Notes: generated by a model from the letters alone, not told the origin. Positions 36,140 to 46,563 are shown, numbered from the stretch's first letter. The stretch is 64,000 nt of DNA from Thermaurantiacus tibetensis (GCF_015354055.1 NZ_JACHTM010000002.1:496001-560000), one strand, 5' to 3'. A program made the numbers and translations.

Positions 36140-37302
36140 GCCGGCTGCGCCCGGAGATAGGGGGAGGCCTGCACGTGCCGGTTGCGGCGCGTGAAGGCGA
36201 GCAGGAGGCCCATGCCGAGCGCGGTCGCGAGGTAGGAGGAGCCGCCGTGGGAGACGAAGGGAAGCGTCATGCCCTTCGACGGCGCGAGCGCGAGGTTGAC
36301 GCTCATGTTGATGAAGGCCTGGGCTCCGAACTGGAGTGCGAGCCCGGCCCCCGCGAGCAGGGTGAACGGATCGTCCTCCTCCACAAGTTGTAGAACGACC
36401 CGGAGTATAATCACCAGATATAGTAGGGCAAGCGCGAAGGCCGCGATGGCGCCAAACTCCTCGCCGATGACCGCGAAGACATAGTCGGTATGGGCCTCGG
36501 GCAGGCGGAACTTGGCGGTGCCGTCGCCGGGCCCGGTGCCGAACAGGCCGCCGGCGCGGAAGCAGTCGAGCGCGCGGTCCACCTGGTAGGTGTCTCCCTC
36601 GCCGTGGAGGAAGCCGTCGATGCGGCGGGCGACGTGCGGGCTGGTGACATAGGCAAGCGCGAGGCCGACGAGGCCGAGGCCGAGGCCGCCGAAGACGAGG
36701 AGGAGGGGCAGGCCGGCAAGCGCCGCCATGGCCAGCCACACGGCCATCAGAAGCGCGGCCTGGCCGAAGTCGGGCTGAAGGGCGAGGAGGCCGACGACAA
36801 GGGCGAGGAGGCCCGCCGAGAGCGGGATGACCGGCAGGCTCGGGTCATCGAAGCGGGCGGCGAGCAGCCAGGCGGAGAGCACGACGAAGAGCGGCTTCAG
36901 GAGCTCGACGGGCTGGAGCTGGAAGCCGGGCAGCTGGATCCAGCGGGTGGCGCCGTTCACGTCCGTGCCGATGAAGGGAACGGCGGCAAGCGCCACGAGC
37001 GCGAGGAGCGCGCCGGCGAGCGCGAGCGTGCGCGCGGCGCGCTTTTCCAACATCGAGACGGCGAGCATGAGGGCAAGCCCGAGCGCGGCCCACAGCAGCT
37101 GGCGCTCGAGGAAGAAGAGCGGAGGGATGCGGGTTGCGGCGTCGGAGAGGCGGAGCGCCGCCGCCGGCGAGGCGGCAGCCACCGCGATGAGCCCGAAGCC
37201 CATGAGGGCGAGGAGAAGGAAGAGGAGCGGCCGGTCCACCGTCCAGAACCAGCGGGCGAGGAAGGAGCGGTCGGCACGGCCGAGGCGCAAGAGGTCACCC
37301 AT
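36136..37302 (-). CDS. ftsW: SEDS peptidoglycan glycosyltransferase FtsW
   Basis: 388 residues with about ten membrane helices. Family segments: [34 protein letters not shown] and the C-terminal [20 protein letters not shown]. FtsW polymerises lipid II at the division septum with FtsI, whose gene is in the same cluster. Short segments of the gene use less GC-rich codons (around 36400-36425), the only such patch in the cluster. Overlaps murD by 8 bases and murG by 4. Confidence 0.95.
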   Translation of the reverse strand: MGDLLRLGRADRSFLARWFWTVDRPLLFLLLALMGFGLIAVAAASPAAALRLSDAATRIPPLFFLERQLLWAALGLALMLAVSMLEKRAARTLALAGALLALVALAAVPFIGTDVNGATRWIQLPGFQLQPVELLKPLFVVLSAWLLAARFDDPSLPVIPLSAGLLALVVGLLALQPDFGQAALLMAVWLAMAALAGLPLLLVFGGLGLGLVGLALAYVTSPHVARRIDGFLHGEGDTYQVDRALDCFRAGGLFGTGPGDGTAKFRLPEAHTDYVFAVIGEEFGAIAAFALALLYLVIILRVVLQLVEEDDPFTLLAGAGLALQFGAQAFINMSVNLALAPSKGMTLPFVSHGGSSYLATALGMGLLLAFTRRNRHVQASPYLRAQPA

Positions 37303-38620
37303 GGGCCGTCTCCCCGAGCGCTTCGACGGCGGCACGGAAGGCCTCGCCGCGCTCGGCATAGTCGCGGAACTGGTCGAAGCTCGCGCAGGCCGGGGCGAGC
37401 AGCACCGTCTCGCCGGGCCGGGCGGCGCGGGCGGCATCGCGCACCGCCTGCTCGACGGTGCCCGAGCGCACCACCGGCACGTGCGGCGCGAGGATCGCCG
37501 CGAAGCGCGCGGCGGCCTCGCCCACGAGATAGGCGGCGCGGACGTTGCCGAGATGAGGGAGGCAGGCGTCGAGGTCGTCGGTCTTGGCCTGGCCACCGGC
37601 GATCCAGTGGATGCCGGGGAAGGCCCGGAGCGCGGGCGCTGCGCTCTCGGGGTTGGTCGCCTTGCTGTCGTTGACGAAACGGACGCCGGAGACGGTTGCC
37701 ACCGTCTCGAGCCGGTGGGGGAGGCCCCGGTAGGTGGCGAGCCCCCTGGCGATGGCGTCTGCGGGAAGGCCGAGCGCGCGGGCGGCGGCGATGGCGCAGG
37801 CGGCGTTCTGGGCGTTGTGGGGGCCGGCGAGCGCCGGCCAGCCGGCCTGCTCGGCGGGCGCGATGTCGGCCGCCGACACGCGGATGACGCGGAGCCGCGC
37901 GGCCTCGGCATCGGCGATCGCGCGCGTTTGCGGATCGTCGGTCGCGATGACGGCGGTGGCGCCGTCGGGCTGCATGGCGAACAGCCGGGCCTTGGCGGCA
38001 GCGTAGGCCGCGAACGAGGCGTAGCGGTCGAGATGGTCGCGGGTGATGTTGGTGAGGATGGCAAGGTCGCAGGCAAGCGTACGGGAGAGGTCCACCTGGA
38101 AGCTCGAGATCTCGACGACCCAGACGCCGCCGGCGGGAAGCGGCGCGGCGTCGAGAATGGGGGTGCCGATGTTGCCGGCAAGGGCGGCGGGCACGCCCGC
38201 CCCGGCCACGATGTGGTGGAGGAGCGCGGTCGTCGTCGACTTGCCGTTGGTGCCGGTGATGCCGACGAGGCGGTGGGAGCCGAAGGTGGCGCGGGCGGCC
38301 TGGAACAGCTCCATGTCACCGATGACGGGAACGCCGGCCTCGCGCGCGCGGGCGGCGAGCGGGTGGCGGTTCAGGGGCACGCCGGGCGAGACGACGAGGC
38401 CGGCAAGCCCCGCAAGTGGTACGGCCATCGGGTCGGCAAGGGCGAGGCCGGGGTGGGCGGCCTCGGCCGCCGCACGGGCCTCGGCGCGGTCGTCCCAGGC
38501 CGCGACGTCGGCGCCCGAGCGGCGCAGGAAGCCGACCGCGGCCAGGCCCGAGCGGGCAAGGCCGAACACGGCGTAGCGCCGGCCGGCAAGCGACGGCGCG
38601 TGGAGGGCGGGTCCGCTCAT
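37295..38620 (-). CDS. murD: UDP-N-acetylmuramoylalanine--D-glutamate ligase
   Basis: 441 residues, Mur ligase. [20 protein letters not shown] at the N-terminus, ATP loop [65 protein letters not shown] and the C-terminal [19 protein letters not shown]. It adds D-Glu to UDP-MurNAc-L-Ala. Overlaps mraY and ftsW genes at its ends. Confidence 0.97.
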   Translation of the reverse strand: MSGPALHAPSLAGRRYAVFGLARSGLAAVGFLRRSGADVAAWDDRAEARAAAEAAHPGLALADPMAVPLAGLAGLVVSPGVPLNRHPLAARAREAGVPVIGDMELFQAARATFGSHRLVGITGTNGKSTTTALLHHIVAGAGVPAALAGNIGTPILDAAPLPAGGVWVVEISSFQVDLSRTLACDLAILTNITRDHLDRYASFAAYAAAKARLFAMQPDGATAVIATDDPQTRAIADAEAARLRVIRVSAADIAPAEQAGWPALAGPHNAQNAACAIAAARALGLPADAIARGLATYRGLPHRLETVATVSGVRFVNDSKATNPESAAPALRAFPGIHWIAGGQAKTDDLDACLPHLGNVRAAYLVGEAAARFAAILAPHVPVVRSGTVEQAVRDAARAARPGETVLLAPACASFDQFRDYAERGEAFRAAVEALGETAHG

Positions 38621-39690
38621 CGGAGCTTCAGCGTCGCAAGGCCGGCAAGCGCCAGCACGATGGAGATGATCCAGAAGCGGATGACGATGGTGGGCTCCGA
38701 CCAGCCCTTCTTCTCGAAGTGGTGGTGGATGGGCGCCATCAGGAAGACCCGCCGGCCGGTCATGCGGAAGCTCGCCACCTGGACGATGACCGAGAGCGCC
38801 TCGACGACGAAGAGGCCGCCGACGAGGAGGAGCACGAGCTCGTGGTTGGTGATGACGGCGAGCGTGCCGATGGTGCCGCCGATCGCGAGGCTGCCGGTGT
38901 CGCCCATGAAGACGGCTGCCGGCGGCGCGTTGAACCAGAGGAAGCCGAGCCCGGCGCCGACGATCGCGCCCACGACGACGATGAGCTCGCCCGCGCCGCG
39001 GACGAAGCGCACGCCGAGATAGTCGGCGAAGACGAAGTTGCCGACGAGGTAGGCGATGATGCCGAAGGTGGCCGCGGCGATGATGACCGGCATGATGGCA
39101 AGGCCGTCGAGACCGTCGGTGAGGTTGACCGCATTGGCGGCGCCCACGATCACGAGCGCCCCGAAGGCGATGTAGCCGGGCCCGAGCTCGAGCCCGACGT
39201 CCTTGAGGAGCGGGACGTAGAGGGTGGTGCCGGTCTGGCGGGAGATGAACCAGACGGCCGCGCCGGCGATGAGGAACTCGAGGAGGAGGCGCATGCGCCC
39301 CGAGATGCCGGCCGACGAGTTGCGGGTGACCTTGGCGTAGTCGTCGAGGAAGCCGATGGTGCCGAAGCCGAGGGTGACGAACAGCACCGTCCAGACGAAG
39401 GGGCGGTCCCACTCCATCCAGAGAAGGGTGGAGGCCGTCATGCAGACGAGGATCATGATGCCGCCCATGGTGGGCGTGCCCTTCTTGGTGAGGAGGTGGC
39501 TCTCCGGCCCGTCGGCGCGGATGGGCTGGCCCTTGCCCTGGCGGGCGCGCAGCCAGGCGATCATCGGCCTGCCGATGAGGAGGGCGAGGAGGAGCGCGGT
39601 CAAGGTCGACGCGCCGGCGCGGAAGGTGAGGTAGCGGACGACGTTGAGCGGCCCCGGGAAGCCGAGCCACTCGACGAGATGGTAGATCAT
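38617..39690 (-). CDS. mraY: Phospho-N-acetylmuramoyl-pentapeptide transferase MraY
   Basis: 357 residues, ten membrane helices. The cytoplasmic active-site loops are recognisable: [31 protein letters not shown] with the DDYAK metal motif, [18 protein letters not shown] and [15 protein letters not shown], and the [16 protein letters not shown] histidine loop. It moves phospho-MurNAc-pentapeptide to undecaprenyl phosphate to form lipid I. Overlaps murF and murD by 4 bases. Confidence 0.97.
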   Translation of the reverse strand: MIYHLVEWLGFPGPLNVVRYLTFRAGASTLTALLLALLIGRPMIAWLRARQGKGQPIRADGPESHLLTKKGTPTMGGIMILVCMTASTLLWMEWDRPFVWTVLFVTLGFGTIGFLDDYAKVTRNSSAGISGRMRLLLEFLIAGAAVWFISRQTGTTLYVPLLKDVGLELGPGYIAFGALVIVGAANAVNLTDGLDGLAIMPVIIAAATFGIIAYLVGNFVFADYLGVRFVRGAGELIVVVGAIVGAGLGFLWFNAPPAAVFMGDTGSLAIGGTIGTLAVITNHELVLLLVGGLFVVEALSVIVQVASFRMTGRRVFLMAPIHHHFEKKGWSEPTIVIRFWIISIVLALAGLATLKLR

Positions 39691-41060
39691 GGGCGGCCCT
39701 CCGCAGCGAGGGCGGCGACCAGCCGGCCGAGGCCGACGCTGTTGGAGCCCTTCACCAGCAGCACGTCGCCGGGCTCAAGCATCGCCCGGGCCCAGGCAAG
39801 CGCCTCCTGCCAGTCGGCAAGATGGGTCGCGCCGTCGACGCGAAGCGCCTGCATCTCCTCGCCGACGAGGGCAAGCGCGGCGATGCCCGCCGACGCGACG
39901 GGCCCGGCAAGCCCCGCGTGGAGCGCGGGCGCGTGGGGGCCGAGCTCCTTCATCGCGCCGAGGATGGCAAGGCGCCGCCGCGCCGGCATCGCCCCCACCA
40001 CGGCCAAGGCCGCGGCCATGGAGGTGGGGTTGGCGTTGTAGCTCTCGTCGACGAGGGTCGCCTCCCCCCCGGGAAGCGCGAGGCGGATCCGGGCGCCGCG
40101 GCCGTCGAGCCCGTCGAGCGCGGCAAGCGCCAGGCCCGCCTCGGCAAGGTCGCCGCCCGCTGCGGCAACGGCAGCAAGCACGGCCAGCGCGTTCGAGACC
40201 CAGTGCCGGCCGGGCAGCCCCACCCGACACGCAACCCGCTCGCCGAGGACGTCGGCGACGATGTCGGTGCCGTCGGCGTCTGGCGCGGCGTCGAGCAGCC
40301 GAACGTCGGCGCCCGGCCCCTCGCCGAAGGCGAGCACGCGCGCCGCGCGCGCCTTGGCGCGGGCGCGCAGCAGCGGCGCATGGACATTGTCGGCCGGCAG
40401 GATGGCGGTGCCGCCCGGCTCCAGCCCCTCGAAGATCTCGGCCTTGGCCTCGGCGATGCCCGTCTCGTCGGCGAAGTTCTCGATGTGGACGGCGGCCACC
40501 CAGGTGACGAGCGCGACATGGGGGCGGACCTGGGCGACGAGCGCGCGGATCTCGCCGGCGTGGTTCATGCCCATCTCGAACACGCCGAAGCGCGTGGCAG
40601 CCGGCATCCGCGCCAGCGAAAGCGGCACGCCGGTGTGGTTGTTGTAGCTCTTCTCCGACCAGTGGGTGGCATCGGGCGCGATGCGCTGGAAGGCGCGCCG
40701 CAGCGCTTCCTTCACCCCCGTCTTGCCGACCGAGCCGGTCACGCCGACGATGGTGGCGCCGGTGCGCGCCCGCGCCGCTCTCCCCAGGGCCTCGAGCCCC
40801 GCCATGGTGTCGGGCACCAGCACGTGCGGCCCCTCGACCGGCCGGGCGACCACTGCCGCGACAGCCCCTGCCGCGCGCGCATCGGCCACGAAGGCGTGGC
40901 CGTCGTGGCGGGTGCCGGGAAGCGCGACGAAGAGGTCGCCGGCCAGCACCTCGCGGCTGTCGAAGCTGACGCCGCCGGCCGCGAAGCCGGCCGACGGGGT
41001 GCCGCCGGTCGCGGCGGCGACCTCCGCTGCCGTCCACAGCGGCGGCGGAAGGCCGCTCAC
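39687..41060 (-). CDS. murF: UDP-MurNAc-tripeptide--D-Ala-D-Ala ligase
   Basis: 457 residues from a GTG. The N-terminal [22 protein letters not shown] block is shared with MurE. The ATP loop [47 protein letters not shown] and [15 protein letters not shown] are diagnostic for MurF. It completes the pentapeptide with D-Ala-D-Ala supplied by Ddl. The GTGA overlap with murE and the ATGA overlap with mraY couple its translation. Confidence 0.96.
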   Translation of the reverse strand: MSGLPPPLWTAAEVAAATGGTPSAGFAAGGVSFDSREVLAGDLFVALPGTRHDGHAFVADARAAGAVAAVVARPVEGPHVLVPDTMAGLEALGRAARARTGATIVGVTGSVGKTGVKEALRRAFQRIAPDATHWSEKSYNNHTGVPLSLARMPAATRFGVFEMGMNHAGEIRALVAQVRPHVALVTWVAAVHIENFADETGIAEAKAEIFEGLEPGGTAILPADNVHAPLLRARAKARAARVLAFGEGPGADVRLLDAAPDADGTDIVADVLGERVACRVGLPGRHWVSNALAVLAAVAAAGGDLAEAGLALAALDGLDGRGARIRLALPGGEATLVDESYNANPTSMAAALAVVGAMPARRRLAILGAMKELGPHAPALHAGLAGPVASAGIAALALVGEEMQALRVDGATHLADWQEALAWARAMLEPGDVLLVKGSNSVGLGRLVAALAAEGRP

Positions 41061-42499
41061 CGCCCGGCCTCCTCGCGCGCGACCGTCACGTCGTCGAAGG
41101 GCAGCACCTCGGTGCCGACGATCTGCCCCTGCTCGTGGCCCTTGCCCGCCACCAGCACCACGTCGCCGTCACGGGCCTCGGCGATGGCGCGGGCGATCGC
41201 GGCGCGCCTCCCCGGCACCTCGACGGCGCCCGGGTGCCCGGCGAGGATCGCGGCGCGGATCGCGGCCGGGTCCTCGCTTCGCGGGTTGTCGTCGGTCACG
41301 ATCGCGAGGTCGGCCATCTCGCCGGCCACCCGCCCCATCAGCGGCCGCTTGCCGCGGTCGCGGTCGCCGCCGCAGCCGAAGACGAGGATGAGCCGGTTCG
41401 CCGTGTGGGGGCGAAGCGCCGCAATGGCGGCCGCCAGCGCGTCGGGCGTGTGGGCATAGTCCACGTAGACCGGCGCGCCGGCAGGCGTCACCACCGCGCG
41501 CTCGAGGCGGCCGCGGATGGCGGTGATGCGAGCAAGCGCGCCAAGCACGGCATCGGCCGGGTGGCCGAGCGCGACGACGAGGCCGGCGGCCACCAGCGCG
41601 TTCGCTGCCTGGTAGCCGCCGATGAGCGTCAGCAGCACCGCGTGGCGGCGGCCCTCGTGGACGATTCCGAGCTCCTGGCCGAGGCGCGTGGGCCGGCGGT
41701 CGACGAGGCGGAGGAAATCCCCGTCGGGACCGACGGCAAGCACGGGAAGGCCGCGCGCTGCGGCGCCCGCGCGCACCCGGGCGCCCCAGTCCGCGCCTTC
41801 GGCCTGGTCGTCACGCCAGACGACGGCGGGCGCCCCGGGCTCGGCCACCTCGGTGAAGAGGCGGAGCTTGGCGGCGAAATAGGCCTCCATCGTGCCGTGG
41901 TAGTCGAGGTGGTCGCGCGACAGGTTGGTGAAGGCCGCAGCACGAACCGGCAGGCCCTCGGTGCGGTGCTGGTCAAGCCCGTGGGACGAGGCCTCGAACG
42001 CCAGGTGGGTGATGCCCTCGCGGGCAAGCCCCGCGGCGGTCGCAAGGAAGGTGACGACGTCGGGCGTGGTGAGCGCCGACTGGCCCGCCCGGACGCGCTC
42101 GTCGGCGGTCGTCACGCCGAGCGTCCCCATGCTGGCCGCCCGTTCGCCGAGCAGGTGCCAGAGCTGGCGGGCAATCTCGACCGTCGAGGTCTTGCCGTTG
42201 GTGCCGGTGACGGCGGCGGTCACCCGCGGGAAGGGAGCGTACCAGGCCCCGGCGAGCCGGGCGAAGGCAGCGCGCGGGTTGCTGGCGGCGACGTGGAGCG
42301 CGCCCTCGACCGGGGCCTCCGGGCGGGCGACGACCGCGATCGCGCCGCGGCGCACCGCCTCGGGGATGACCGTCTCGGCATCGAAGCTGGCGCCGCGGAA
42401 GGCCCCGAACACGTTGCCGGGGGCCACCTGGCGGTGGTCGATCGCAAAGCCGGTGATGCGGCCGGCAAGCGGTGCAAGCGGCGTGCCCGCGAGCGTCAC
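41057..42499 (-). CDS. murE: UDP-MurNAc-L-Ala-D-Glu--meso-diaminopimelate ligase
   Basis: 480 residues from a GTG. The ATP loop GTNGKT is at 99-104, LAFEASSHGLDQHRTEGL and NLSRDHLDYHGTMEAYFAAK follow. The amino-acid selectivity motif DNPR at 404-407 (VTDDNPRSEDPAAI) indicates meso-diaminopimelate rather than lysine as the third residue, consistent with a Gram-negative wall. Overlaps ftsI by 4 bases (GTGA) and murF by 4. Confidence 0.97.
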   Translation of the reverse strand: MTLAGTPLAPLAGRITGFAIDHRQVAPGNVFGAFRGASFDAETVIPEAVRRGAIAVVARPEAPVEGALHVAASNPRAAFARLAGAWYAPFPRVTAAVTGTNGKTSTVEIARQLWHLLGERAASMGTLGVTTADERVRAGQSALTTPDVVTFLATAAGLAREGITHLAFEASSHGLDQHRTEGLPVRAAAFTNLSRDHLDYHGTMEAYFAAKLRLFTEVAEPGAPAVVWRDDQAEGADWGARVRAGAAARGLPVLAVGPDGDFLRLVDRRPTRLGQELGIVHEGRRHAVLLTLIGGYQAANALVAAGLVVALGHPADAVLGALARITAIRGRLERAVVTPAGAPVYVDYAHTPDALAAAIAALRPHTANRLILVFGCGGDRDRGKRPLMGRVAGEMADLAIVTDDNPRSEDPAAIRAAILAGHPGAVEVPGRRAAIARAIAEARDGDVVLVAGKGHEQGQIVGTEVLPFDDVTVAREEAGR

Positions 42500-44220
42500 C
42501 GGCGGCGCTCCTGGTAGAGGCCGGCGATCATCGAGAGGTCGGGCTCGCGCGCCGGGTCGGGCCGGACTCCGAGGACGGGAGCGATCCGCAGCACGACGTT
42601 GCGGAAGGCGGGCGCGATGGTGGCCCCGGCGGTGCGTCCGCCACCGGCCTCCGGGTCGCCGCGCGGGTCGTCGAGCATCACGACGACGACGTAGCGCGGC
42701 GCATCCATGGGGAAGGCGCCTGCGAACGTGGTGATGTTGCGGCCGCGGTCGTAGCCGCCGCCGGGCCGGGGCTTCTCGGCCGTGCCGGTCTTGCCGCCCA
42801 CGCGGTAGCCGGGCGCATCCGCGCGGCGGCCGGTGCCCTCGGTCACGGCAACCCGCAGCATCGCCCGCGCGGCCGCCGACACCTCCTCGGAGAAGACGCG
42901 CTCGCCGGGCACGGCGCGCCCGGCCGGCCGCCTCAGGATGGTGGCCGGGTGATGCACGCCGCCGTTCACGAGCGTGGCATAGGCGCTGGCGAGATGGAGG
43001 GGCGTCACGGCGATGCCGTGCCCGAACCCGATGGTGAGGAGAGAGGCAAGGCCCCAGCTGGCCTCCGAGGGGTGGAGGGTGCGTCCCTTCTCGAGGATCT
43101 CGATGGGCACGGGGTCGAGAAGCCCGAGCCGGCGCAGGAACATGCGCTGGCGCTCGGCGCCCAGCGCCTCGGCCATCTTCGCCGTCCCCACGTTCGACGA
43201 GAAGATGAGCACCTCGGGCACGGTGAGGGGCCGGCCCTTGGGGTGAAGGTCGCGGATGCTGTGGCGGCCCACCCTGAGACCGCTCGTCGGGTAGGTCTCG
43301 GCAAGCGAGCGGATGGTGCCGGCCTCCATACCCATGGCGACCGTCAGGGGCTTCAGCGTGCTCCCGAGCTCGTAGACGCCGAGCGTGATCCGGTTCATGT
43401 GGCTCGGGAGACCGGCCAGCCCGCCGGGGGCATTGGCATCGAAGGCGGGCAGCGAGGCAAGCGCCAGCACCTCGCCGGTCTCGGCATCCATCACGACGCC
43501 GGCTGCCGCCTCGGCGCTCTGGCGCTCCTTCTGGCGAGCCAGCTCGGACTCGAGCACCTGCTGCACCCGGGCGTCGATCGAGAGCACCAGCGGCTCGCTG
43601 CTGCGGCGAGGGTCGGTCAACCGCTCCTCGAAGGCGCGCTCGACGCCCATCGCTCCCTCGCCGTCGATTCCGGTGAAGCCGAGGAGGTGCGCGGCGAGCG
43701 CGCCGTGGGGGTAGAGCCGCTCCGGCTCGCGCTCGAGGACGAGCGCCGGCTGGCCCAGCGCCCGGAGCGCCTCGGCCTCATCTGGCATGACCCGGCGGGC
43801 GATGAAGGTGAAGGGCGCGTCATGATGGAGCGCGGCGCGGATGGCCTCGAGCGGCCGGCGGGGAAGGATGGCGTGGATCGCCAGGGCAAGCGCCTCGCGG
43901 TCGCCGATGACGTCGTGCGGGCGGACCCCGAGCGCCATCGCCCGGTAGCTGGTGGCAAGCACGACGCCGTTGCGGTCGATGATGTCCGCGCGGGCCGGCG
44001 CAGCGGCCGCATGGGCACGCGCCGCCGGCGGCGCCGCGACGGCAAGCTCGACCAGCCGGGCGCCGAGGAGGAGGATGAGGGCGCAGAAGGCGAGCAGGCC
44101 GATGACGAGCCGCTGGCGGGCGACCCCGAGCGCCGCCTGGCGCGCGCCCGGCAGGCGCACGCTCGGCGCGCGGGAACCGGGCCGCGCCTCTGCCAGGGTG
44201 GCGGGCCAGGCCGGCGGCAT
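42496..44220 (-). CDS. ftsI: Septal penicillin-binding protein FtsI (PBP3)
   Basis: 574 residues. One N-terminal membrane helix (about 38-56, LVIGLLAFCALILLLGARL), a dimerisation or pedestal domain from about 75 (ADIIDRNGVVLATSY), and a class B transpeptidase domain. Active-site motifs: Ser287-Lys290 (GSTLK), SSN at 341-343 and KTG at 477-479 (VGGKTGTAEKP). It cross-links septal peptidoglycan with FtsW. The ATG shares one base with the ftsL stop; the stop overlaps murE by 4. Confidence 0.96.
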   Translation of the reverse strand: MPPAWPATLAEARPGSRAPSVRLPGARQAALGVARQRLVIGLLAFCALILLLGARLVELAVAAPPAARAHAAAAPARADIIDRNGVVLATSYRAMALGVRPHDVIGDREALALAIHAILPRRPLEAIRAALHHDAPFTFIARRVMPDEAEALRALGQPALVLEREPERLYPHGALAAHLLGFTGIDGEGAMGVERAFEERLTDPRRSSEPLVLSIDARVQQVLESELARQKERQSAEAAAGVVMDAETGEVLALASLPAFDANAPGGLAGLPSHMNRITLGVYELGSTLKPLTVAMGMEAGTIRSLAETYPTSGLRVGRHSIRDLHPKGRPLTVPEVLIFSSNVGTAKMAEALGAERQRMFLRRLGLLDPVPIEILEKGRTLHPSEASWGLASLLTIGFGHGIAVTPLHLASAYATLVNGGVHHPATILRRPAGRAVPGERVFSEEVSAAARAMLRVAVTEGTGRRADAPGYRVGGKTGTAEKPRPGGGYDRGRNITTFAGAFPMDAPRYVVVVMLDDPRGDPEAGGGRTAGATIAPAFRNVVLRIAPVLGVRPDPAREPDLSMIAGLYQERRR

Positions 44221-44900
44221 CAGTTGCCGCCGGAACGCGCGGGTGCGGCCGGCTCGCCGCCGGGCCCGTCTCCGCTTCCCTCCTCTGGCCCCGCCTCGGC
44301 CCCGGGCGCAGGCTCGGCGGCAACGGCGGCAAGCACGAGCCCCGGCACGGCCGGGGTCGGCGATGCGACCGCCGAGGGCGCCTGGGGCGTGACGGGCGCG
44401 TCCTGTCGCGCGGCCGGAGCGGCGGGCGGCGGCAGAATGGCGAGGCGGGGCAGCGCCTCGGCTTCGCCGCTGACGAGCACCGGCCCGGGCGCGGGCGGCG
44501 CATGGAGCGCATAGACGGCGAGCTGGGCGACGCCGCCGAGGAGCTGTTCGGCGCTTGCCGGCTGCAGCCGCAGTGCCGCGTCGTTCCAGCTCTGGAGCTG
44601 CGGCAGGCGCATCCGCACGCGCAGCTCCTGGCCGAGCGTGCGCACCTCGCGCGCGAGCCGGGCATTGGCCCGGGCGAGCGCCTCCACCTGCTGCCGCTCG
44701 GCCGAAACCCGGGCGGAGACCGTGTAGCTGCCGACGGCAACCGTCAGCGTGACGAGCACGGCCAGGAGCTCGCCCGAGCGCTTCCGCCGGCCGGCATTGC
44801 GCGCCTGCGGCGCGAGCGCGAGGGCCGGCGCCGGGCGCCGGGCAGGTGGCGGCCGGCGCCCGCCCCGGCGCGCGGGCGCGATCCATCCCTCGCGACTCAT
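44220..44900 (-). CDS. ftsL: FtsL-like cell division protein with long C-terminal tail
   Basis: 226 residues, about twice the usual FtsL length. A basic cytoplasmic N-terminus (about 40 residues) precedes one membrane helix (LLAVLVTLTVAVGSYTVSA, about 45-63) and a short coiled coil (AERQQVEALARANARLAREV) ending in LQSWNDAALRLQPAS. The remaining 90 or so residues are Pro/Ala-rich and probably disordered. The position between rsmH and ftsI and the helix-coil pattern support FtsL, but sequence identity in this family is always low. Overlaps rsmH by 4 bases. Confidence 0.75.
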   Translation of the reverse strand: MSREGWIAPARRGGRRPPPARRPAPALALAPQARNAGRRKRSGELLAVLVTLTVAVGSYTVSARVSAERQQVEALARANARLAREVRTLGQELRVRMRLPQLQSWNDAALRLQPASAEQLLGGVAQLAVYALHAPPAPGPVLVSGEAEALPRLAILPPPAAPAARQDAPVTPQAPSAVASPTPAVPGLVLAAVAAEPAPGAEAGPEEGSGDGPGGEPAAPARSGGN

Positions 44901-45835
44901 GCGGCAAGCTCCTGCGGGAAGGCCGGCGCCGCGGTGCGGCGGGCGCTGCGGAGAATCGCCGAGCGGGCGCGCGGATTGGCCGCGATCTCGGCCGGCCCGG
45001 GCTTCACCGGCCGCGCCGGGCGCTCGAAGCTCGGGGCAGGGCCGGTGCGCGCCCGTTCGGGCAGGTGCCGCGAGGCGGACGGGCGGGCGCCGGACCGTTC
45101 GGCGAGGAAGCGCTTCACCATTCGGTCCTCGAGGCTGTGGAAGCTCACCACCGCGAGCCGGCCGCCGGGCTTCAGCACCCGCTCGGCAGCACCAAGGCCA
45201 CGGGCCAGCTCGCCGAGCTCGTCGTTCACGTGCATGCGCAGCGCCTGGAAGGTGCGGGTGGCCGGGTCCCGCCGCTGGCCCCTGGGGTGCCCGAGCGCGG
45301 CGCGGACCACCTCGGCAAGCTGGCCCGTCGTGGAAATCGGCCGGGCGCGGACGATGGCGCGGGCAATGCGGCGCGCCGCGGGCTCCTCGCCGAGGCGGTG
45401 GAGGATGTCGGCCAGCGCCTCCTCCCCGGCGGCGTTGACGACGTCGGCAGCGGTCGGCCCGTCGGCTCCCATGCGCATGTCGAGCGGGGCGTCGTGGCGG
45501 AACGACATGCCGTAGGCCGGGTCGTCGAGCTGCATCGAGGAGACGCCGAGGTCGAAGGCGACGGCGTCGGCGGAGGCGGGCGGCAGGTGCGCCTCGAGCC
45601 GGGAGAAGGGCGCCTCAATGAAGGCGAAGCGCCCGGGGTGGGCGGCGGCAAGTTCGGCGGCGCGGGGCGCGACCCGCGGGTCGCGGTCGAAGGCGGTCAC
45701 GCGCGCGCCGCGGCCAAGGAAGGCGCGGGCGTAGCCGCCGGCGCCGAAGGTGGCATCGACCACATGGTCCCCGGGCTCCGGCGCGAGCGCGGCGAGCACC
45801 TCGGGAAGAAGCACGGGGCGGTGCGCATCGCCCAC
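44897..45835 (-). CDS. rsmH: 16S rRNA (cytosine(1402)-N(4))-methyltransferase RsmH
   Basis: 312 residues from a GTG that begins VGDAHRPVLLPEVLAAL. The SAM-binding motif is HVVDATFGAGGYARAFL, then FDRDPRV, DAVAFDLGVSSMQLDDPAYG, FQALRMHVNDELGEL and VVSFHSLEDRMVKRFL. It methylates the ribosomal decoding centre; mraW is the older name. The GTG starts one base after the mraZ stop. Longer upstream reading is an artefact of GC-rich sequence inside mraZ. Confidence 0.95.
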   Translation of the reverse strand: MGDAHRPVLLPEVLAALAPEPGDHVVDATFGAGGYARAFLGRGARVTAFDRDPRVAPRAAELAAAHPGRFAFIEAPFSRLEAHLPPASADAVAFDLGVSSMQLDDPAYGMSFRHDAPLDMRMGADGPTAADVVNAAGEEALADILHRLGEEPAARRIARAIVRARPISTTGQLAEVVRAALGHPRGQRRDPATRTFQALRMHVNDELGELARGLGAAERVLKPGGRLAVVSFHSLEDRMVKRFLAERSGARPSASRHLPERARTGPAPSFERPARPVKPGPAEIAANPRARSAILRSARRTAAPAFPQELAA

Positions 45836-45836
45836 C

Positions 45837-46301
45837 TCAGCCCCCCTTGGCCTGGAGGAGCGCGCGCACCGTGCGCACGAGGCGCGGATCGATTCCCTCC
45901 GTCTCGAGGAACCGCGCCGGCGACCAGAGCTCGAAATAGTCGCCCGCCCCAAGGAACAGCGCGGGCCCGGCAAGCTCGCCGAGGTCGCGCAGGATGGGGC
46001 TCAGGATGATCCGGCCCGTGTCGTCGTAGGCAAGCGTCTCGGCGCTGGCGAAGAGCGTGCGGGCGAGGTTGCCGCGCGCCGGGCCGAAATCGCCGGCGAA
46101 ACGCTGCTCGAGCTGGCGGTGCAGCGTCTCGAGGTGGGTGACATCGTAGCCGACGAGACAGGGCGCGTGCTCGGAAGGAGCGAGCACCACGGTGCGGCGG
46201 CCAGAGCGGGCCTCGATGGTCTCGCGGATGGGGGCGGGTACCGAGAGCCGATGCTTGGCATCGACCTGGTTCAGATAGGTGCCCTGGAAGAAGCCCCGCA
46301 T
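45837..46301 (-). CDS. mraZ: Transcriptional regulator MraZ
   Basis: 154 residues, two tandem SpoVT/AbrB-like domains. The DxxxR motifs that contact DNA are in DAKHRLSVPAPIRETI (first domain) and DDTGRIILSPILRDLGEL (second). MraZ forms rings that bind tandem repeats before its own gene and represses the division cluster. It is the first gene of the 16-gene operon. An AGGA-type ribosome binding site precedes the ATG, and candidate operator repeats lie about 105-150 bases upstream. Confidence 0.94.
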   Translation of the reverse strand: MRGFFQGTYLNQVDAKHRLSVPAPIRETIEARSGRRTVVLAPSEHAPCLVGYDVTHLETLHRQLEQRFAGDFGPARGNLARTLFASAETLAYDDTGRIILSPILRDLGELAGPALFLGAGDYFELWSPARFLETEGIDPRLVRTVRALLQAKGG

Positions 46302-46563
46302 TCCTGTCCCCGCGCCCGGGCGGCGGCACCCGCCCCGCCCGGGTCAGCCCGGGGCGGGGATCCGGGCTGGTGAGGCGGGAGTCGCGCGCGGCCGTCCCTG
46401 GGGAAAAGGGATAGCATGGGCTTTCATGGGAAAGCAATGGAGATTCGTGGTCAAAACGGCGGGATTTCTGCCAACCTCCTGCGAAGCCACGGGTTTCGCG
46501 CGCACGGCGGATCCTGCCCGCAGGCGCCCCGCGCCTGTGGACAAGCCTGTGGGGCAGCCACGC
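46302..46563 (-). promoter_or_regulatory. Promoter region of the division cluster with candidate MraZ operator
   Basis: 262-base gap upstream of mraZ. On the plus strand TGGGC at 46417 and TGGGA at 46427 are exactly 10 bp apart, with weaker relatives at the same spacing (AGGGA 46407, ATGGA 46437, GTGGT 46447). Tandem TGGGN boxes with 5-base spacers are known MraZ sites. Here they lie on the strand opposite to mraZ transcription, which should be checked. A minus-strand TTGACC at 46454-46449 may be the -35 box, placing the repeats over the promoter as expected for a repressor. No good -10 match could be fixed. Confidence 0.5.
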
